Of a stretch of DNA of 20,036 nt, positions 15,884 to 20,036 are shown one piece after another. Position 1 is the stretch's first letter. Each line of letters starts with the position of its first letter. The position numbers and the translations under genes were made by a program. The notes under the pieces are model-generated. The model was not told where the DNA came from, made no database searches, and was given only the letters and a program-made list of their open reading frames with translations. This stretch comes from Caldimicrobium thiodismutans (GTDB lineage: Bacteria; Desulfobacterota; Thermodesulfobacteria; Thermodesulfobacteriales; Thermodesulfobacteriaceae), in assembly GCA_002877875.1 (NCBI GenBank), contig PNIE01000102.1:1-20036 (forward strand), read 5' to 3'.

Positions 15884-15911
15884 AGTTTAAAGATTTTTAG
15901 AGGATTTTCAA
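15884..15911 (-). promoter_or_regulatory. Possible promoter of the hydrogenase protease gene, overlapped by a palindrome
   Basis: On the minus strand TTGAAA (15911-15906, 5 of 6) and TAAACT (15889-15884, 4 of 6) are 16 nt apart. The start site would be near 15877, 3 nt before the ATG. The -35 is one arm of the palindrome TTTCAAGTTTGAAA (15906-15919), a possible operator. Confidence 0.35.
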
Positions 15912-15935
15912 GTTTGAAATTAACCATTTAAAATT

Positions 15936-15967
15936 AAAAAAACCCCCCCCCCGGGGGGGGGGGGGGG
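15936..15967 (-). terminator. Intrinsic terminator with a pure C/G homopolymer stem, end of the TSUP operon
   Basis: Read on the minus strand, 15 C (15967-15953) are followed immediately by 10 G (15952-15943) and 7 T (15942-15936). The RNA can fold into a perfect C:G stem of about 8 bp with a CCGG loop, followed by U7, which is the form of a Rho-independent terminator. It lies 54 nt after the TSUP stop codon and before the protease promoter, where a terminator is expected. The run lengths may be imprecise because homopolymers are hard to sequence. Confidence 0.7.
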
Positions 15968-16020
15968 TCGAGGAGGGGAGTTACTGTAGGGAGGGGGAGG
16001 AGGGGATGGGATTATGGGAT
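15968..16020 (-). other. C-rich, G-poor 3' tract of the TSUP transcript (rut-like); G4-capable on the other strand
   Basis: On the minus strand this 53-nt untranslated segment contains 29 C and only 2 G, unlike anything else in this AT-rich window. C-rich, G-poor RNA just before a transcript end is the signature of a Rho loading site. The complementary plus strand has several runs of three or more G with short spacers and could form a G-quadruplex in the template strand. Confidence 0.45.
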
Positions 16021-16425
16021 TTAGGGGATAAAGGGCACATTAAGGAGTTTTAAAGCCAAATAGGTACAACCAATAGCAGCTATTCTTTTCACCCAAATAG
16101 GGCTTAATCTTTTTGCAATTCTTGGACCAATGAAGCCCGCAGCCACAGCCCCAATAGCCATGATAATAAAAAGCAAAACATCTGTCTGTCCAAAGAAATA
16201 ATATCTTGATGAGGCCATAAGGGTATTGAAGAAAATGGCAAGGAGAGAACTTCCTACTACTACATAAATAGGTAAACCCATGATAACTGTCATTAGAGGG
16301 ACTACAAAGGGCCCTCCTCCAAAGCCACCTAAACTTGAGGCTACAGCAATAATAAAACCACCTAAAGCTCCAATAATCATATTTGCTTCAAAGGTTTCAC
16401 CCCAAAATTCAAATTTCATTTTCAT
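16021..16425 (-). CDS. Half-length TSUP (TauE/SafE) membrane transporter subunit
   Basis: The 134-aa protein is almost entirely hydrophobic, with about four membrane segments (near 13-35, 38-62, 82-100 and 110-128). The stretch SSLGGFGGGPFVVPLM followed by GLPIYVVVGSSLLAIFFNTL is the core signature of TSUP anion exporters (sulfite, sulfonates, thiosulfate). Full TSUP proteins are about 250 aa with two such repeats, so this is one repeat only. The gene has its own start (ATG 16425) with GGGAGGTG upstream and a clean stop, and sits 17 nt after a gene encoding the other half, so it looks like a designed split rather than a truncation. It probably pairs with that product. Substrate is inferred, not seen. 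Confidence 0.8.
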   Translation of the reverse strand: MKMKFEFWGETFEANMIIGALGGFIIAVASSLGGFGGGPFVVPLMTVIMGLPIYVVVGSSLLAIFFNTLMASSRYYFFGQTDVLLFIIMAIGAVAAGFIGPRIAKRLSPIWVKRIAAIGCTYLALKLLNVPFIP

Positions 16426-16442
16426 AGCCTACACCTCCCATT

Positions 16443-17777
16443 TTAAGATTTTTGTTCTTCTTTGGCTTTTTTAGCTGCAGCAGCTCTTTTCTTAAATTCC
16501 TCAAGAATAGCCTTCTCTTTTTTAGATTTTTCTATATAGCCAGGTGTCGTTTGCCAGAACATAAGAGCAGCTAAACCCAAAAGTACAATACCAAAGACAA
16601 ATTTATATTCATCAAGAGTAACGAATTGGTTTAAAAGTGGACCAAAAAATCCACCTAAAGCCATAAAGATACCAATAGTTATACCAAGTTTCCAGTTGAT
16701 AAATCCGATCTTTGAGTAATTATAAATTCCAGTTGCTTGACTAAAGAGTACTGTAGGCATAACAGAGCCAGCTACCACACCATGGGGAAGATGATAAATC
16801 ATAATTAATAAAGGATTGAGAATAAAACCACCCCCAGCTCCCATTAATACTCCAAAAGTACAAATAGCTAAGGATAAAATAAGAGGCCCAAGAAAGTTAG
16901 TTGAAGTTCCTGCTACAGGAAAGTAAATCTTGGGGAAGCTGACGTCTACTGTTAATTTGATAGGCTCGCTTTTAACCTCCTTATTAACTACAGCTATCAC
17001 CGTATAACTACGAGGAGGAGCATTATCAGGTAATTTAAAAGAGTATTCAAAGGTTCCGTCTTCATTGGTTTTAATCTTACCTAAGCTAAATATTTTAGGT
17101 AAATCTTTCATTCTTGTCTGTATCAACCGGGCTGCTTCCTTTTTTATTTCCTTTTTATCCGTAAGAGATGGTAAAGGTTCTCCTCTTGAGCCAATAATAG
17201 CTTTGGAAATAGAAGTTTTCCAAACTTTTATTTCGGAAATTAGTTTAGGAGGTGTAATAAAGGCTACATCAGCATTAGTTTCTTTCATAAATTCCCCTAT
17301 CTTCCACTTCTTATTGGCTTTCCATTTGTTATAGACCTCTTTTACAGGCTTTTCTTCTATAGTTCCGTTTTTGTCTATCTTAGCTACATAGTCTTCGTTA
17401 ATAACAATGTGATAAAAGGCGGGAATTTCCTTTGAAAGATAAAATTTGAAATCCTTTCTATCGAGACGAGAAACCTGAACTTTTGAATCAACAGAAGTGA
17501 TTTCGATAAAATTTACTTTCATACCCGTGGGAACTTTGCCAGAGATTTTAATAGTTTCTCCACCTTTATAAACTTCTTTATCTAATTTAAGCTCAACTTT
17601 TGTAGCTTCTGATCCTTCACTAACACTGGGTTTAACTACAGTAGCCTCTGGTGACTTAGGCGCTCCTTGAGAAGCCTCTTTTTTAGCCTCCTGGGTAAAA
17701 ACCCAGGAGTAAGCCCCTATAACTAAAAAAAGAGGTAAAACTACCCAAAAAAACCACTTCCACATCTTACTGATCAT
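16443..17777 (-). CDS. TSUP half-transporter fused to a large extracytoplasmic domain
   Basis: The 444-aa protein starts with a signal anchor (WKWFFWVVLPLFLVIGAYSW, 7-26), then an Ala/Pro/Ser linker, then an extracytoplasmic region to about residue 290. Two stretches there look like bacterial Ig/beta-sandwich folds (about 60-112 and 232-280; the second has DGTFEYSFKLPDNAPPRSYTV). Next is one TSUP repeat (293-410) with LMGAGGGFILNPLLIMIYHLP and GVVAGSVMP, and finally a Lys/Glu/Ala tail (413-444). The start is the ATG at 17777 with AAAGGAGGT upstream; an upstream in-frame start at 17825 ignores that site. Four hydrophobic segments would leave the basic tail outside, so one segment may be re-entrant. 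The soluble domain may capture or sense the substrate. Confidence 0.75.
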   Translation of the reverse strand: MISKMWKWFFWVVLPLFLVIGAYSWVFTQEAKKEASQGAPKSPEATVVKPSVSEGSEATKVELKLDKEVYKGGETIKISGKVPTGMKVNFIEITSVDSKVQVSRLDRKDFKFYLSKEIPAFYHIVINEDYVAKIDKNGTIEEKPVKEVYNKWKANKKWKIGEFMKETNADVAFITPPKLISEIKVWKTSISKAIIGSRGEPLPSLTDKKEIKKEAARLIQTRMKDLPKIFSLGKIKTNEDGTFEYSFKLPDNAPPRSYTVIAVVNKEVKSEPIKLTVDVSFPKIYFPVAGTSTNFLGPLILSLAICTFGVLMGAGGGFILNPLLIMIYHLPHGVVAGSVMPTVLFSQATGIYNYSKIGFINWKLGITIGIFMALGGFFGPLLNQFVTLDEYKFVFGIVLLGLAALMFWQTTPGYIEKSKKEKAILEEFKKRAAAAKKAKEEQKS

Positions 17778-17821
17778 TATGCCACCTCCTTTGCAGTGTG
17801 TTTTTTCTAATTTTAGAATCT

Positions 17822-17836
17822 TCAAATTTTATGCCT
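17822..17836 (-). promoter_or_regulatory. Sigma54-like promoter for the TSUP operon
   Basis: Minus-strand AGGCATAAAATTTGAA places GG (17835-17834) exactly 10 nt before GA (17823-17822), with TTG at the -12 region. The consensus is TGGCAC-N5-TTGCW; the -24 GGCA matches and the -12 C is replaced by A. The start site would be near 17810, 33 nt before the ATG, leaving room for the strong ribosome binding site. No convincing sigma70 promoter was found for this operon. Confidence 0.4.
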
Positions 17837-17888
17837 AGAAAGGTGGAGAAGTTTTGTATCATCTATAGTCCTCTAAAAGGAGACCCAA

Positions 17889-17927
17889 TTGTTCCATTTT
17901 GGACAAGCAACTGTTCCTTTTGGGACA
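17889..17927. promoter_or_regulatory. Two tandem 16-bp imperfect palindromes, likely activator (enhancer) sites
   Basis: TGTTCCATTTTGGACA (17890-17905) and TGTTCCTTTTGGGACA (17912-17927) share 14 of 16 bases and are each near-palindromic (TGTTCC-N4-GGGACA type). They repeat at 22 bp, about two helical turns, as expected for two dimers bound on one face. They lie in the 302-bp region (17778-18079) between the divergent TSUP and molybdoenzyme genes, centred about 87 and 109 bp upstream of the predicted minus start and 137 and 159 bp upstream of the plus start. Apart from these sites, the two sigma54-like elements and the ribosome binding sites, I see nothing else in the region. Confidence 0.6.
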
Positions 17928-18029
17928 ATTGAATTCTTTGCTTAAGAAATCTTTTTTAAACTTTATTGAAGAAGGCTTTTCTAAAGGAAATAGAGAATCG
18001 CGAAAATAAAGAAGGGGTTTTTCGAGGAA

Positions 18030-18045
18030 TGGCATTTTTTTTGTA
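18030..18045 (+). promoter_or_regulatory. Sigma54-like promoter for the molybdoenzyme gene
   Basis: TGGCATTTTTTTTGTA has GG (18031-18032) exactly 10 nt before GT (18043-18044), matching TGGCA and TTG of the sigma54 consensus with T instead of C at -12. Transcription would start near 18056, giving a 24-nt leader with GGGGAGG before the ATG at 18080. Confidence 0.45.
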
Positions 18046-18079
18046 AATCAGAAAAAAGAAAATGAGAGGGGAGGCTCCT

Positions 18080-20036
18080 ATGGAAGATAAAAGGGTGGTT
18101 TATAGTCTTTGTTGTATGTGTACAGGTAGATGTCCCATTATGGTTGAGGTAGAAGGAGGTGTTATCAAGCACATCTGGGGTAATCCACATGTCTTTGGGG
18201 CAAAGAGTTTGTGTCCAAGAGGTGCAGCAGGAGTTGCCTTTGAGTATGACAATGAAAGACCCCAGTATCCTATGATAAGAGATGGTGAAAGAGGATCAGG
18301 TAAATGGAGAAGGGTTTCTTGGGATGAGGCTTTGGATTTTATAGCAGATAAACTTAAAAATATTATCCAAAATTATGGGGGTAAAGCTATTGCTTTGAGT
18401 GATAGAGGAGGTCCCCATACAGAACTTCATAAACTCTTCTTAAGAGCTATAGGTTCGCCCAATTATTTTACTCACAATCCTACCTGTTCTAATTCGGTGC
18501 ATAATGCTCATATGAGTATTGCGGGGCTTGCCAGAAATGCAGTAGGTTATGATTATAGAAACTGTAAATATTTAGTACTATTTGGAAGAAATCTCCTTGA
18601 GAGTTTAGTAACTGGAGAGGCCAGAAATGTGATTGAGATGATTAATTCTGGTGGAAAGATGGTTTATATTGATGTGCGCTGGACCTATACCGCTTCTAAG
18701 GCTTATAAGTTTTTTATCATTAATCCTGGAACAGATTATGCTTTGGCCTTAGCTTTAATTAATGTAATTATAAGCCAACATCTTTATGATGCAGATTTTG
18801 TAAATAAGTATTTAATCGGAATGGATTATTTAAGAAGTTTTATTCAGCCCTACACTCCCGAATGGGCTGAGAAAGAAACAGGGATTCCCGCAGAAGAGAT
18901 AAGAAAAATAGCCTATGAAGCAGCTGAAGCTAAACCCTCTGTAATCTTTCATCCTGGATGGATGACTGCGTGGTATTCTCAAGATTTTTATTTAAGAAGG
19001 GCTATATATATTCTTAATGCTTTAATGGGAAATTATGAGGCTAAGGGAGGTATTTTTATTGCAAAAGGCGCAGGAGATGCAGGAGTTAAGATTAAACAAC
19101 CTACAGCTCTTGCCCCCAAAGTTACAGAAGAACGCTGTGATGGAGCAGGGACTAAATATCCATGGATAAAAGGTCAATGGGGTATGCTTCAAGTCTTGCC
19201 TGAAGTAATAGAAAAAAAAGATCCCTATCCAGTGAAGGCCTACATTGCCATGAGGCATGATCCCCTGGCTTCTATACCTGATCCAGAAGTGTGGATTAAA
19301 GCTTTCGATAAACTTGATTTGGTAGTTGCTATCGATGTAAATTGGAGCTGGACTGCTTGGTATGCCGATGTCATCTTACCTGAGGCTACCTATCTTGAGA
19401 GAACGGACAATGTGATTGTAAGAAAGGGGTTAAAACCCCAACTTGCTTTAAGACAGAAAGTCATTGAGCCAAGATTTGATGCTAAAAGTCGTTTCCAGAT
19501 CTTTAAGGCTTTGGCAGAAAGGTTAGGAAAGGGAGAGTTTTTCCCCTGGAGGGACGAAATTGAAATGGTTAACTGGCAACTTGAAGGAACGGGTTTTACT
19601 TTTGAGGATTTTAATAAAAAAGGAGTTATTGACCTTACGAAAGATCCTATCTGGTATGATAGAAATAATCTCAAGTTTAATACACCTTCAGGAAAAATTG
19701 AAGCTTATTCAGAGTTTTTGGAAAAGGCCGGTATTTCTTCTCTTGCTCCTTATGAAAGACCTCTGTCCCCACCAGAAGGAACTCTTAGACTTATTGCTGG
19801 AAAAAATGCTCTTCACACTCAAGGAAGAACTACCAGTAATAACCCTTACCTAAATGAACTTTTACCGGAGAATCACCTTTATATTCACCCCGAGACCGCT
19901 AAAAAATTTGGCATAAAAGAGGGTTATCTTGTGGAGATATCCTCCAATGGAGTCTCAGAAAAAATAAGAGTAAGGATATCGCCTTATGTTCATCCTGAAG
20001 TAGCCTTTATGTTACATGGTTTTGGCGACCCTGTTC
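18080..20036 (+). CDS. Molybdopterin oxidoreductase catalytic subunit, PhsA/PsrA-like (partial, runs off the window)
   Basis: A 652-codon open frame without stop belongs to the DMSO reductase superfamily. The N-terminal [4Fe-4S] site is Cys11, Cys14, Cys18 and Cys45 (CCMCTGRCPIM...SLCPRG). The likely Mo ligand is Cys136 in HNPTCSNSVHNAH; a Cys ligand at this place is typical of thiosulfate, polysulfide, arsenate and tetrathionate reductases. The C-terminal molybdopterin-binding domain begins near residue 585 (LRLIAGKNALHTQGRT) and is cut at GFGDPV, so the full protein should be about 730-760 aa, as in PhsA/PsrA. The start ATG at 18080 has GGGGAGG 5 nt upstream; an in-frame ATG at 18062 is the only alternative, and an in-frame stop at 18044 excludes any Tat signal. 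The enzyme should therefore act in the cytoplasm, unlike classical PhsA/PsrA. Substrate is unknown; subunits for an iron-sulfur protein and membrane anchor would be expected downstream. Confidence 0.88.
   Translation, partial: MEDKRVVYSLCCMCTGRCPIMVEVEGGVIKHIWGNPHVFGAKSLCPRGAAGVAFEYDNERPQYPMIRDGERGSGKWRRVSWDEALDFIADKLKNIIQNYGGKAIALSDRGGPHTELHKLFLRAIGSPNYFTHNPTCSNSVHNAHMSIAGLARNAVGYDYRNCKYLVLFGRNLLESLVTGEARNVIEMINSGGKMVYIDVRWTYTASKAYKFFIINPGTDYALALALINVIISQHLYDADFVNKYLIGMDYLRSFIQPYTPEWAEKETGIPAEEIRKIAYEAAEAKPSVIFHPGWMTAWYSQDFYLRRAIYILNALMGNYEAKGGIFIAKGAGDAGVKIKQPTALAPKVTEERCDGAGTKYPWIKGQWGMLQVLPEVIEKKDPYPVKAYIAMRHDPLASIPDPEVWIKAFDKLDLVVAIDVNWSWTAWYADVILPEATYLERTDNVIVRKGLKPQLALRQKVIEPRFDAKSRFQIFKALAERLGKGEFFPWRDEIEMVNWQLEGTGFTFEDFNKKGVIDLTKDPIWYDRNNLKFNTPSGKIEAYSEFLEKAGISSLAPYERPLSPPEGTLRLIAGKNALHTQGRTTSNNPYLNELLPENHLYIHPETAKKFGIKEGYLVEISSNGVSEKIRVRISPYVHPEVAFMLHGFGDPV

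Noticed and set aside
15943..15967. Poly-G read-end artifact from two-colour sequencing joined by assembly.
   Set aside because: Artifact G runs would follow the left flank on plus-strand reads and appear as C before the right flank; the observed order is the reverse. Terminator geometry and U7 also fit. Run-length error is still possible.
17981..18190. A 69-codon minus-strand frame across the start of the molybdoenzyme gene.
   Set aside because: It is antisense to the clear cluster-binding region of the molybdoenzyme, has no recognisable domain and would cross the proposed promoter.
19022..19853. Several small open frames on both strands within the molybdoenzyme gene.
   Set aside because: They are out-of-frame shadows of a long continuous reading frame with family motifs throughout.

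Overview
The window reads as a compact, low-GC (roughly mid-30s percent by eye) chromosomal segment of an anaerobic, probably thermophilic bacterium with hydrogen and sulfur metabolism. The Lys/Glu-rich proteins, the bacterial-type IspG, the [NiFe]-hydrogenase maturation genes, the PhsA/PsrA-like molybdoenzyme and the archaeal-flavoured GH57/GH133 glycogen set together resemble Thermodesulfobacteriota (Thermodesulfobacterium/Caldimicrobium-like). This placement is inferred from gene content, not from a marker gene.

Layout. 1-233 (minus) holds the 5' end of an exported, possibly rhodanese-like protein whose frame appears broken. 339-1223 (plus) is NAD kinase. 1228-2185 (minus) is a ytxG-ytxH-like pair with a good sigma70 promoter. 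2281-9245 (minus) is a tightly coupled four-gene glycogen operon: debranching enzyme, glycogen synthase-type glycosyltransferase, GH57 alpha-amylase and alpha-glucan phosphorylase. Its promoter is so close to the first ATG that the mRNA should be leaderless. 9368-10462 (plus) is ispG, which overlaps rsmI tail to tail (10452-11291, minus). 11383-15424 (plus) is a thioredoxin-type arsenate reductase gene followed by hypE, hypA and hypF in overlapping order. A hydrogenase maturation protease gene (15398-15874, minus) converges on hypF.

The right end is the most interesting part. Two minus-strand genes (16021-17777) each encode half of a TSUP (TauE/SafE) transporter, and the upstream half is fused to a large extracytoplasmic domain. 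They diverge from a plus-strand PhsA/PsrA-type molybdopterin oxidoreductase (18080 to the window edge) that has no Tat signal. The 302-bp region between them carries two tandem 16-bp imperfect palindromes flanked by an outward-facing sigma54-like element on each side, suggesting one enhancer-binding regulator drives both transcripts. The TSUP transcript ends in an extreme terminator: a C/G homopolymer stem plus U7, preceded by a C-rich, G-poor rut-like tract.

How the genes work together. The glycogen operon can make and mobilise storage glucan. The hyp genes and protease mature a [NiFe] hydrogenase encoded elsewhere. The right-hand module probably converts a sulfur oxyanion or polysulfide in the cytoplasm and moves it across the membrane; the substrate is not visible from sequence. 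No tRNA, rRNA, CRISPR array, insertion sequence or origin was recognised.
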